Shown here one piece after another: positions 53,678 through 62,265 of a stretch of DNA of 64,000 bases (within the stretch, counting starts at the first letter, position 1; every line of letters begins with the position of its first letter). The position numbers were made by a program, and so were the translations under genes. The DNA is from Scandinavium lactucae (GTDB lineage Bacteria; Pseudomonadota; Gammaproteobacteria; Enterobacterales; Enterobacteriaceae): contig NZ_JAWXRD010000002.1 of the NCBI RefSeq assembly GCF_033843265.1, positions 310,001-374,000 on the forward strand, written 5' to 3'. A model generated the notes under the pieces. That model was given only the letters and a program-made list of their open reading frames with translations, was not told the origin of the DNA and ran no database searches.

Positions 53678-55546
53678 TTAAAACGCAAAACACGAACAGC
53701 CCAGCACGCCCCAAAACGCCTGGTCGTCTGAAACCGGAATGGTCGATTTGCGCGCAACATCATGCTGATGACCGTGTACCCCGCAGCTGCCACCGCACTG
53801 ATGCATCTGCACCACAGCGCCAACTTTTGCCGCCACCGGTGGAGCAGAACGGTAATGCCCCGGCACGTTAACCACTGGCGACCAGTCCGGTACAATCGGG
53901 ATCGTCGGCGGTGCCAGCGGACTGAAATGCCCGGCGGCGTACACTACTTTGCCGTCAACGATCGTCAGCACCGATTCAATGCCTTTGATCTCCTCTTCCG
54001 GTACGCGGAAATAATCTTTTGATAGCACCGCAATATCCGCCAATTGTCCCGCCTCGATGCGCCCTTTTTTACCCTGTTCACTGGAGAACCACGCGCTGCC
54101 CGCCGTCCACAACTCCAGCGCCACGTCGCGCGGCAGACGATTATCGTCGTCATACATTGCCATGCCGCCCACGGTGCGCCCGGATACCAGCCAGTACAGC
54201 GCGGTCCATGGGTTATAACTTGCCACGCGTGTGGCATCGGTTCCCAAGCCTACCGGCACTTCCATCTCGAGCATTTTTGCCACCGGCGGGGTGTGTTTCA
54301 CCGCATCTTTGCCATAGCGATCAACAAAATATTCCCCCTGAAACGCCATTCGGTGCTGCACTGCGATCCCGCCGCCCAGCGCTTTCACTCTTTCGATATT
54401 ACGCTCAGTGATGGTTTCCGCATGATCGAAGAACCAGTGCAGGCCATTGAACGGGATCTCGCGGTTCACCTTCTCGAACACGTCGAGCATCCGACTGATG
54501 GACTCGTCATAGGTGGCATGCAGGCGGAACGGCCAGCGGTGTTCCGCCAGATGGCGTACCACCCGCTCAAGCTCATCCTCCATTCCCTGCGGCAAGTCCG
54601 GACGTGGCTGGAGGAAATCTTCGAAATCCGCCGCCGAAAACACCAGCATTTCCCCGGCACCGTTGGCGCGATAAAAATCGGTACCCTGCCCCGGCTTGAG
54701 CATGTCGGTCCAGCGTTCGAAGTCGTCGAGTTCCTGTTTCGGTCGCTGGGTAAACAGGTTATAAGCAATGCGTACCGTCATTTGGCCTTTGGCGTGCAGC
54801 TCATCAATCACCTGATAATCTTCCGGGTAGTTCTGGAAACCGCCCCCGGCATCAATGGCGCTGGTCAGGCCAAGTCGGTTCAACTCTCGCATAAACTGAC
54901 GGGTCGAATTGATCTGCATCTCCAGCGGCAGCTTTGGCCCCTTCGCCAGCGTCGAATAGAGGATCATCGCGTTCGGTTTGGCCACCAGCATCCCGGTCGG
55001 ATTGCCGTTTTTATCACGCACAATTTCGCCTCCGGCCGGATCGGGTGTCTCTTTGGTGTACCCCACCGCCTTTAGCGCCGCGCGGTTTAACAGGGCGCGA
55101 TCGTACAGATGCAGCACAAATACCGGCGTGTCCGGCGCGGCATCGTTCAGCTCTTCAAGGGTCGGCATTCGCCGTTCGGCAAACTGAAACTCACTCCAGC
55201 CGCCAACGACGCGAACCCACTGCGGGGACGGTGTCCTGTCGGCCTGATCCTTCAGCATTCGCAGCGCATCAGCAACCGAAGGTACACCTTCCCAGCGCAG
55301 TTCCAGGTTGTAGTTCAGACCGCCACGAATCAAGTGCAGGTGCGAATCGTTTAGGCCCGGGATCGCCGTATGCCCTTTGAGATCGACGATCTGCGTTCCG
55401 TCAGTGGCATAACGCATGATCTGCTCATGGCTGCCGGTGGCGAGGATCTTACCCTCGGCGATCGCCACCGCTTCCGCCAGGGGAGTGTGTCGGTCAAGGG
55501 TATGAATATCTCCGTGGGTCAGGATCAGTGTGGCATGTTGAGACAT
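53678..55546 (-). CDS. YtcJ/NfdA-type amidohydrolase with Cys/His-rich tail
   Basis: A 622-residue metal-dependent amidohydrolase (Amidohydro_3). The metal motif is HLH (H69, H71) in GLNDSHLHL, and the late aspartate region is GLGTDATRV. The family includes N-substituted formamide deformylase and many uncharacterised enzymes, so the substrate cannot be named. The last 42 residues are unusual: they hold C584, C588, C617 and C619 with several His (QCGGSCGVHGHQH and GCSCF). GAGGAG precedes the ATG. It is the third gene of an operon with an ABM protein and a YcaC-like hydrolase. Confidence 0.87.
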   Translation of the reverse strand: MSQHATLILTHGDIHTLDRHTPLAEAVAIAEGKILATGSHEQIMRYATDGTQIVDLKGHTAIPGLNDSHLHLIRGGLNYNLELRWEGVPSVADALRMLKDQADRTPSPQWVRVVGGWSEFQFAERRMPTLEELNDAAPDTPVFVLHLYDRALLNRAALKAVGYTKETPDPAGGEIVRDKNGNPTGMLVAKPNAMILYSTLAKGPKLPLEMQINSTRQFMRELNRLGLTSAIDAGGGFQNYPEDYQVIDELHAKGQMTVRIAYNLFTQRPKQELDDFERWTDMLKPGQGTDFYRANGAGEMLVFSAADFEDFLQPRPDLPQGMEDELERVVRHLAEHRWPFRLHATYDESISRMLDVFEKVNREIPFNGLHWFFDHAETITERNIERVKALGGGIAVQHRMAFQGEYFVDRYGKDAVKHTPPVAKMLEMEVPVGLGTDATRVASYNPWTALYWLVSGRTVGGMAMYDDDNRLPRDVALELWTAGSAWFSSEQGKKGRIEAGQLADIAVLSKDYFRVPEEEIKGIESVLTIVDGKVVYAAGHFSPLAPPTIPIVPDWSPVVNVPGHYRSAPPVAAKVGAVVQMHQCGGSCGVHGHQHDVARKSTIPVSDDQAFWGVLGCSCFAF

Positions 55547-55566
55547 AGAGAACTCCTCAAACTGGC

Positions 55567-56112
55567 TCAGGCTTTTTTAAGCCAGCCAGCGAAAATTCGG
55601 GTAACGATGGGCATCCAGAACCAGACGACCAACGCCACTACGCAGGCATCGTTGATCAGATGCAGTATCAAAGAACCTTTCAGAGTCGGCAGCAGCGCTC
55701 CCGTGATGTGAGGCACCAGGTTAGTACTCGGGAATATCACCAGCAGGGTTATCAGAAACTGCTTCCAGCGCTTGGGTTGACGTAGATGGGGTGCAGGCGG
55801 CGTAAACCAAAACGCGGCCTCGGTACGCACTTCAGTACGATCGCCCTCAGCCAGCAGCGGCGTAATCTCATCCACTAACCGCTGGCGGGTTTCCGACTGG
55901 GTCCAACCGTAAAGATGTTCGAGGGTGTCAAAGCGGATGACGATATTCCACATTCCTTGCCCGTCGACGGGGCGAATCACATTCGCCCCGAGATGGCCCG
56001 GATACTCCGCGGCCACTGGCATTATTTTGCCGAGCCACGCTTCATAGGCCGCGCCGTTTTCAGGCCGCAGTGCATGGGTGATAACCAACGTCACATGTTT
56101 TTGTTGGGTCAT
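55567..56112 (-). CDS. ABM-domain protein with C-terminal membrane helices
   Basis: A 181-residue protein. Residues 1-105 form an antibiotic-biosynthesis-monooxygenase (ABM) ferredoxin-like domain (EAWLGKIMPVAAEYPGHLGA...). The C-terminal part has two hydrophobic helices (about 117-145 and 150-175). This architecture anchors the small domain to the inner membrane. ABM proteins act as monooxygenases or as haem or quinone handlers, and the function here is unknown. It lies between the YcaC-like and amidohydrolase genes, with gaps of 53 and 20 bases. Confidence 0.82.
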   Translation of the reverse strand: MTQQKHVTLVITHALRPENGAAYEAWLGKIMPVAAEYPGHLGANVIRPVDGQGMWNIVIRFDTLEHLYGWTQSETRQRLVDEITPLLAEGDRTEVRTEAAFWFTPPAPHLRQPKRWKQFLITLLVIFPSTNLVPHITGALLPTLKGSLILHLINDACVVALVVWFWMPIVTRIFAGWLKKA

Positions 56113-56165
56113 GGTGAAAAGGTTCCTGCTAGTGCAAACAGGCGGGCGAACGCCCGCCGCCAGCG

Positions 56166-56807
56166 TTACGCTTTACGTTCAGGCGCACCGTGTACCAAGG
56201 TGTAGGCGTAATCGACCCCCATGCCATACGCGCCGCTGTGTTCGCGTACCAGGTCCATCACCGCGTCGTAGGTGCCTTTGCGCGACCAGTCGCGCTGGTA
56301 CTCAAGCAATACCTGCTGCCAGGTGACCGGCACTGCGCCTGCCTGCACCATTCGGTCGATCGCACGTTCGTGGGCATCGACTGAGGTCCCGCCTGATGTG
56401 TCGGTCACCACATAGACCTCAAAGCCTTCATCCAGCGCCATTAACGCGGGGAACGTCAGACAGACTTCAGTCCACAGTGCAGAAATGATGAGTTTTTTAC
56501 GCCCGGTAGCTTTCACCGCCTTCACGAAGGCTTCATCTTCCCAGGAGTTCATTGAGGTGCGTTCAATCGGTTTGACATCCGGATGCACCGCCAGCAGTTC
56601 GGGCCAGATATATCCGCTAAAACTTTTAGTTTCTACCGAGGTATAAATCACCGGTACATTAAATATTTTCCCGGCTTTGGCGAGTGCCACGGTATTATTT
56701 TTCAGCGTCTGGCGGTCAATATTCGCCACGCCGAAAGACATTTGCGGCTGATGATCGATAAAAATAAGCGTAGAATTTTGAGGGTCAATCAGTTCACGAA
56801 TAGACAT
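56166..56807 (-). CDS. YcaC-like isochorismatase-family hydrolase
   Basis: A 213-residue cysteine hydrolase of the isochorismatase superfamily. The likely catalytic residues are D19 (FIDHQPQ) and nucleophile C116 (WTEVCLTFPAL). It resembles YcaC, whose substrate is unknown. AAGGTGT precedes the ATG. It is the first gene of a three-gene operon with the ABM protein and the amidohydrolase. Confidence 0.87.
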   Translation of the reverse strand: MSIRELIDPQNSTLIFIDHQPQMSFGVANIDRQTLKNNTVALAKAGKIFNVPVIYTSVETKSFSGYIWPELLAVHPDVKPIERTSMNSWEDEAFVKAVKATGRKKLIISALWTEVCLTFPALMALDEGFEVYVVTDTSGGTSVDAHERAIDRMVQAGAVPVTWQQVLLEYQRDWSRKGTYDAVMDLVREHSGAYGMGVDYAYTLVHGAPERKA

Positions 56808-56970
56808 GAATACACCTTACAATCAATGTGTTAAAGGGATATTTCTTTGCGTGCTATATGCGATCGGGCCCGAATTGATAAAGCAAATTGAGTATAGCGA
56901 GGATTGACGACAGGGATATTAAAGATATTTGTTCGCTCTATTGAAATTAACCGAACGACACGGTTTTTAT

Positions 56971-57001
56971 TTTGCGGCAGGCGTTAACGGCCCGCCGCAA
57001 A
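56971..57001 (-). terminator. Hairpin after malZ, possible terminator
   Basis: TTTGCGGC / GCCGCAAA inverted repeat enclosing further GC pairing, seven bases after the malZ stop. A T-run is missing, so termination is uncertain. The rest of the 200-bp gap is AT-rich and shows no other feature. Confidence 0.4.
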
Positions 57002-57007
57002 CCAGAA

Positions 57008-58825
57008 TTAATTGCCGAACCACACGCTGGCAGAAATGGCAGGCAGCGTCAGCACATCATCCTGCAACGTGCCTTTACCTTCTTTGAGCTGCCACTCTTT
57101 GACCGCCAACAGCGGAGACGCATCGAGCACCACTTCGCACGCGTCGCCCCGATTTATAGCCACCAGCACCCGCTGCTGTTTCAGCACCCGGACAAACACT
57201 ACCACGTTATCTTCGGCATAAATCACCTGACAGCCGCCGTGGCGCAAGGCCTGCGTCCGGTGGCGCAGTTTGGTCATCCGCTGATACAGCGCCAGCAAAT
57301 CCAGATCCTGCTGCGCTTTGTTCCACGGGAACGGTTTCCGGCAGAACGGATCGTTATTGCCGTCCAGCCCCACTTCATCACCGTAATAAATGCACGGCAC
57401 GCCGGGCCAGGTAAACAGCCAGACGACCGCCAGCGGCAACCGTGCCACGTCTTTGCCCAGCAGCGATTTAAAGCGAGCGGTATCGTGACTGTCGAGCTGA
57501 TTGAACATCCGCAGCTGCTGCTGATGTGACAGGCTGGCGCGGTAGTTATCCATCCACGCCATACAGGTCCGGGCGTCGATCATCTGTGGATCGTAAGAAA
57601 TATCGGTGTTGGCGAGGAAGCCCCACAGTGGGAAGGTGAAACCACGATAGTTCATCGCCGCGTCTTCCGCATCGGCCTGTAGCCACTGGCGCGCATCCCC
57701 GAAATGCTCACCAAGAATATAAGCTTCCGGCTGCGTCTCTTTTGCCGCTTTGGTTATGCCGGTAATGTGCTGCAGATTATTGCGTGCCCCGCCGGCTTCC
57801 CCCAGCATATGCACCACGTCGAGCCGCCAGCCATCCATGTCCCATGGCGCTTTCAGCCAGTGGCGCACAATGCTGTCTTCGCCGCGATATACTTCATTCA
57901 TCAACGTTTCCGAGCTGAAATCCAGCTTCGGCAGGCTGGCATAGCCGAGCCAGTCCAGCGCCTGCCCTTCTTCGGAGAAACTGTACCAGTCCCGCCAGTG
58001 TGAGGACGGATTGTGACACGCGCCATCGGTGCCGCGATTGTGTCGATCGAACCAGGCGTGCGAATCACCGCTGTGGTTGAACACCCCGTCGAGCACCAGC
58101 CGCATGCCCTCCCGACGCGTATTGTGGCGTAGGCGCAGCAAGGCCTGATCGCCGCCAAACTGCGGATCGACGTGACGATAATCTTCTGTGTCGTATTTAT
58201 GCACGCTCGGGGCGACAAACACCGGGTTGAGATACAGCGCGGTCACGCCGAGCGTTTTCAGGTACGGCAGCTTTTCACTGATCCCATCGAGGTCACCGCC
58301 GTAGAATGTCGATCCGCCCGCTTCGGCGGTAAGTGGTTCATCCCAGTCACGCAGCACAATGTCGCGCCCGGCGGCGTGGTGATAATAGACATTATCCTGC
58401 TCGGCGCTACGCGGTTCGGTACGGGCAAAGCGGTCGGGGAAAATCTGGTAAAACACCTGATCGGCAACCCACTGCGGGCCGTCATCGGGCACGTCAACCG
58501 CAAACTGCTCCAGACGCGCGGGGGGAAAACGGCTAAATCCCTGCGGCGTAAACCAGCTCTGGCGGTTTTCCCATAGCAGTTTGAAGCTATAACGGCGGCG
58601 TGACTGACCGCTGCTTAAATCGATTTCCGCTCGCCAGGCGGTGATGCCCGGGGACGGTTCGCTGCGCAGACGATGCATCGGCAGCGTAATTTCCTCATTA
58701 TCTTCTTCCGCCCGCAGCGTTACCCGCAGCGGCGGCGTTTCACCGCTCAGCCACAGCGTAATCGCCAGTTGGTCCTGCTGCTGTTTCAGGAACGGTGCAA
58801 CAGGAAGATGCCATGCCTTCAACAT
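57008..58825 (-). CDS. malZ: MalZ, maltodextrin glucosidase
   Basis: A 605-residue cytoplasmic GH13 enzyme that releases glucose from the reducing end of maltodextrins. The conserved GH13 regions are DGVFNHSG, GWRLDVVHMLGEAGG (nucleophile Asp), ILGEHFG (acid Glu) and NQLDSHDT. The second of two ATGs (58823-58825) gives the E. coli-like start MLKAWHLP and better spacing from AAGGGG. Two MalT-like boxes lie upstream. It is divergent from a LysR gene. Confidence 0.96.
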   Translation of the reverse strand: MLKAWHLPVAPFLKQQQDQLAITLWLSGETPPLRVTLRAEEDNEEITLPMHRLRSEPSPGITAWRAEIDLSSGQSRRRYSFKLLWENRQSWFTPQGFSRFPPARLEQFAVDVPDDGPQWVADQVFYQIFPDRFARTEPRSAEQDNVYYHHAAGRDIVLRDWDEPLTAEAGGSTFYGGDLDGISEKLPYLKTLGVTALYLNPVFVAPSVHKYDTEDYRHVDPQFGGDQALLRLRHNTRREGMRLVLDGVFNHSGDSHAWFDRHNRGTDGACHNPSSHWRDWYSFSEEGQALDWLGYASLPKLDFSSETLMNEVYRGEDSIVRHWLKAPWDMDGWRLDVVHMLGEAGGARNNLQHITGITKAAKETQPEAYILGEHFGDARQWLQADAEDAAMNYRGFTFPLWGFLANTDISYDPQMIDARTCMAWMDNYRASLSHQQQLRMFNQLDSHDTARFKSLLGKDVARLPLAVVWLFTWPGVPCIYYGDEVGLDGNNDPFCRKPFPWNKAQQDLDLLALYQRMTKLRHRTQALRHGGCQVIYAEDNVVVFVRVLKQQRVLVAINRGDACEVVLDASPLLAVKEWQLKEGKGTLQDDVLTLPAISASVWFGN

Positions 58826-58903
58826 CGTCATTCCCCTTTGTTCAAAATGCGGTCACCATGCCACAGTCAGGCTGCGTTCGACTCATCATTATGACGTTAA
58901 TTC

Positions 58904-58926
58904 GGGGAGGATGTCGGGGGATGAGC
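58904..58926. promoter_or_regulatory. Pair of MalT-box-like sequences upstream of malZ
   Basis: GGGGAGGATG (58904-58913) and GGGGATGAGC (58917-58926) each differ by one base from the MalT box GGGGA(T/G)GAGG and are in direct repeat. They are about 80-100 bases upstream of malZ, whose E. coli homologue belongs to the MalT regulon. Confidence 0.6.
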
Positions 58927-59002
58927 ACTCCAGATTGACACAAATTTACGATACACTGTTGTTACTCAGTTGTTATATCCGTTGCGACAGAAGAGACGCG
59001 CA

Positions 59003-59896
59003 GTGCCTAATTTCGATTTACAGGATCTCTACGCCTTTACCGCGTTATGCGAACACGGCAGCTTTCGCTTCGCGGCGGAGGCGATTTGCATTTCGCAGTC
59101 GGCGCTCAGTCGCCGAATTGAAAAACTGGAGTCGGCGCTGGGCGTGCGCCTGTTCGACCGCACCACCCGCAGCGTGACGCTGACCCAGGTAGGCCGGACG
59201 TTTGCCCCTAGAGCCCAGCAGCTACTGAACGATTTTGACGATGCGCTAAGCGGGATCAGTGACCAGATGTTTTATGGCAGCGGCATTGTGACCGTGGCCT
59301 GCATCCCTTCTGCCGCCTATTACTTTATGCCCAAAGTGATCGCCCAGTTCCGCCGTCGGTTTGCCAAAGCACGCATCAAACTGGTGGATACCAGCGCCGG
59401 GAACGTCTATTCCGCTGTGCATAACCGACAAGCCGATTTTGGCCTCAGCTTTCTCTCCAGCGCCGAATCTGACCTGACGTTTATGCCGCTAGTGGACGAG
59501 ACCTATCAACTGGTCTGTCACCAGGACCACCCTTTCGCGCAGCTTCCCTCGCTGAGCTGGCAGGACTTTTTTAACGCCGATTATATCTGGCTCAATAAAT
59601 CTTCTGGCAACCGGCATTTGCTCGATCAGGCCCTGGTCGATATCCCCGTACGACGCCCGGCGGTGTGTGAAACGCGTCACGTGACCACTATGATTGGAAT
59701 GGTTGAAGCTGGGCTGGGGGTTGCCGCCGTGCCATCCATGGCGTTCCCTGAAGGCGGGCATGCTTCGCTGGTGCTCAAGCCGTTGACCGACCCGGTTATT
59801 AAACGTCAGGTCGGATTGATCAAAAAAGCGGGTGTTAGCCTCTCGCCGCTGGCAAGCGAGCTGGAGACGATCATTACCGGGCTGTTTCTGCCGTAG
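59003..59896 (+). CDS. LysR-family transcriptional regulator
   Basis: A 297-residue LysR-type regulator with an N-terminal winged helix-turn-helix (LYAFTALCEHGSFRFAAEAI, then SQSALSRRIEKLE) and a C-terminal effector-binding domain (about 92-297). The start is placed at GTG 59003 (MPNFDLQDLY), which gives the usual LysR length; an in-frame TTG at 58970 would add 11 residues. It is convergent with a CitA-like symporter and binding-protein pair and overlaps the latter by 23 bases. Control of that pair is likely but inferred from context only. Confidence 0.88.
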   Translation: MPNFDLQDLYAFTALCEHGSFRFAAEAICISQSALSRRIEKLESALGVRLFDRTTRSVTLTQVGRTFAPRAQQLLNDFDDALSGISDQMFYGSGIVTVACIPSAAYYFMPKVIAQFRRRFAKARIKLVDTSAGNVYSAVHNRQADFGLSFLSSAESDLTFMPLVDETYQLVCHQDHPFAQLPSLSWQDFFNADYIWLNKSSGNRHLLDQALVDIPVRRPAVCETRHVTTMIGMVEAGLGVAAVPSMAFPEGGHASLVLKPLTDPVIKRQVGLIKKAGVSLSPLASELETIITGLFLP

Positions 59897-60662
59897 CGGT
59901 TAAGGTATCCAGACCGGTCTCACGGATCGTGGCCTGCACCTGCGGCGAGGCCAGATAGCTCAATAGCCGTCGGGCGTCAGCCTGATGCGCAGACCCCGCC
60001 ACGGCAGCCCCGGCAAAACGGGTGACATACTGCACAGATTCAGGAATGCGCCCCACAAACTCAGCGCCGTTGACCGGGAGCAGTTCACTCACCTGCTGAA
60101 ACCCCACGGCAAAATCACCTTTCGCTACCACCGAGGCGACGGGAATTTTTTCGATCATTTTGGCCTTCTGCTGTACCGAATCGGCAATGCCTAACTGACT
60201 AAATAGTTTCGTCTGCACGTAGCGCCCGCTGGCGCTGTCGGAATAAGCGATCGACCTGGCGTGGAGCAATGTGGCTTTCAGGGCCTCGACGGTGCTGATA
60301 TCCGGTTTCTCCGCGCCTTCGCGGACCACCATTCCAATCCGCGAATCCGCTAATTCCGTCCGGCTTTCCGGCGCAATTTTTCCTGCCTGCTGGAGCTTAT
60401 CCAGCGCATAGCCCACCATGATTACCGCATCCGCCGCCTGTCCCTCCGCCAGTCGGCGAGGAATCGCCTCCCGGGAATTCCCCATCGACGGGCCATGAAT
60501 GATGCGTACCGTATCGCCGGTTGCGGCCTCGTACTGCGGGGCAAGTTTATCCAGCGCAGCCGAAAAACCGCCGGAAATCATTACCGTTATCTCAGTAGCA
60601 TTGACCGTCAGGCTGGCGTTTCCCGCCAGCGCCACCGCGACCCATAGCGTCAGTCGATTCAT
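59874..60662 (-). CDS. ModA-like periplasmic solute-binding protein, orphan
   Basis: A 262-residue secreted protein. The signal peptide ends near residue 22 (LTVNA-TE). The mature part resembles molybdate-type binding proteins (ISGGFSAALDKLAPQYEAAT, then GPSMGN). No ABC permease or ATPase gene is adjacent; the upstream partner, 11 bases away, is an MFS symporter. It may bind an organic anion or act as a sensor. The 3' end overlaps that of the convergent LysR gene. Confidence 0.8.
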   Translation of the reverse strand: MNRLTLWVAVALAGNASLTVNATEITVMISGGFSAALDKLAPQYEAATGDTVRIIHGPSMGNSREAIPRRLAEGQAADAVIMVGYALDKLQQAGKIAPESRTELADSRIGMVVREGAEKPDISTVEALKATLLHARSIAYSDSASGRYVQTKLFSQLGIADSVQQKAKMIEKIPVASVVAKGDFAVGFQQVSELLPVNGAEFVGRIPESVQYVTRFAGAAVAGSAHQADARRLLSYLASPQVQATIRETGLDTLTATAETAR

Positions 60663-60673
60663 TATGCTGTGCC

Positions 60674-61981
60674 TTAATTGAATGAGTTATGGGTGTTCCA
60701 GCTATGGCTGGACGCACGGTGATAGAGATACAGCGTGGCAAGCAGGGCGCAGATTGCCGCGAAGCTCATCCAGTAACCGGGGGCCGCTTTATCGCCGGTA
60801 AACTGTATCAGGGCGGTGGAGATCGCTGGCGTGAAGCCGCCAAAGAGGGCGGTCGCCAGGCTGTATGCCAGGGAAAAACCTGCCACTCGCACTTCGGCTG
60901 GCATAATTTCAGTCAGCGCCGGGATCATCGCCCCGTTATACAAGCCATAGATAAACGACAGCCACAGCAGAACCGCCAGCATCATGCCGAAGCTCGGCGC
61001 ATGGGCGAGCACGGTAAGCGCGGGCCAACTGGTGACAATTGCCAGCAGCGTCATCGCCACCAGCACCGGTTTGCGGCCAAAGCGGTCTGAGATAGCACCG
61101 CCAATCGGCAACCAAATGAAGTTTGAAATGGCGACCAGCAGGGTGACCAGCAGGCTGTCAGAGGCGCTTAACAGCAGCACTTTTTTGCCAAAGGTTGGCG
61201 CGTAAACGGTTATCAGATAGAACGCCGTGGTGGTCATTGCCACCATGAGCATACCGGCCACCACCACGCGCCAGTTGGCCCACAGGCTTTTCAGCGCCTG
61301 GTTCAGCGGCAGATGCTCCTTGCGGGTCGCAAAGGCTTCCGTTTCCGTTAACTGACGACGCAGGACAAAAATAAATGGCACGATCAGGCAGCCAACCACG
61401 AACGGGATCCGCCATCCCCAGGCCTGTAGCGCCTCGGTCCCCATAAATTCGTTGAGTAAATAACCCAGCGATGCCGCAACCACAATCGACACTTGCTGGC
61501 TGCCGGACTGCCAACTGGTGTAGAACCCTTTGCGGCCCGGGGTAGCAATTTCCGCCAGATACACCGATACCCCACCCAGTTCCGCCCCGGCGGAGAAGCC
61601 CTGCAACAGCCGTCCGCACAGCACCAGGAACGGTGCCCACAGGCCAATCGTTTCATAGCCCGGGATTAGCACAATCATAAAAGTGCCCGCCGCCATAATC
61701 GACAGCGTCACAATCAGTCCGCGACGACGCCCGACTTTATCGATCCACGCCCCCAGCACCACCGCACCAATTGGACGCATTAAAAATCCCGCGCCGAATA
61801 CCGCAAACGTCAGCATCAGCGAGGCAAACTCGCTCTCCGCCGGAAAAAAGGTGTGGGCGATGTAGGTGGCATAAAAACCGAACAGGAAGAAATCGAACTG
61901 CTCGAGGAAGTTTCCCGAGGTGACGCGCAAAATCGCCAGGGCCTTCGCACGGAACAGTGAGTTATCAGCAGTTACAGGCAT
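60674..61981 (-). CDS. CitA/TcuC-type tricarboxylate:proton symporter (MFS, MHS family)
   Basis: A 435-residue metabolite:proton symporter with 12 membrane helices. It closely resembles Klebsiella CitA and Salmonella TcuC (ILRVTSGNFLEQFDFFLFGF, FTLP-type helices, IGRRxG loops and WLPIGGAISDRFGRKPVL). Citrate, tricarballylate or a related acid is the expected substrate. The ATG at 61979-61981 follows GGAGGG. It is cotranscribed with the downstream binding-protein gene. E. coli K-12 lacks these genes between malZ and proY. Confidence 0.88.
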   Translation of the reverse strand: MPVTADNSLFRAKALAILRVTSGNFLEQFDFFLFGFYATYIAHTFFPAESEFASLMLTFAVFGAGFLMRPIGAVVLGAWIDKVGRRRGLIVTLSIMAAGTFMIVLIPGYETIGLWAPFLVLCGRLLQGFSAGAELGGVSVYLAEIATPGRKGFYTSWQSGSQQVSIVVAASLGYLLNEFMGTEALQAWGWRIPFVVGCLIVPFIFVLRRQLTETEAFATRKEHLPLNQALKSLWANWRVVVAGMLMVAMTTTAFYLITVYAPTFGKKVLLLSASDSLLVTLLVAISNFIWLPIGGAISDRFGRKPVLVAMTLLAIVTSWPALTVLAHAPSFGMMLAVLLWLSFIYGLYNGAMIPALTEIMPAEVRVAGFSLAYSLATALFGGFTPAISTALIQFTGDKAAPGYWMSFAAICALLATLYLYHRASSHSWNTHNSFN

Positions 61982-62265
61982 CTCGCCCTCCGTAATCAAT
62001 AAAAAATTAACATATTTAACTTTTAATCAACCATGAGAGTGCGCTATCTCTTGCTCGCGCATAAGTGCATTTCCCGCATCTATTCATGTGCAGGACGCAT
62101 CAATAGCGGTCAAAAAAGCGCTTAAGCGAGGAATGACTGTGCGAATGAGTGAAAAACAACCGATCGGGGCGGATCGCTATTTGTGATTGAACACACGTTT
62201 CAGGAGGGAGAGGTGAGGCGGTAAACATCCCGCCGGCGACAGAATGCCGCCGGGAGGGAGGATGA

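Noticed and set aside
54044..55075. 343-codon plus-strand frame opposite the amidohydrolase
   Set aside because: Shadow frame of a high-GC gene; no family resemblance.
56808..57007. Additional small gene between malZ and the YcaC-like gene
   Set aside because: AT-rich, with no open frame having a ribosome-binding site; it looks like a promoter region for the three-gene operon plus the malZ hairpin.
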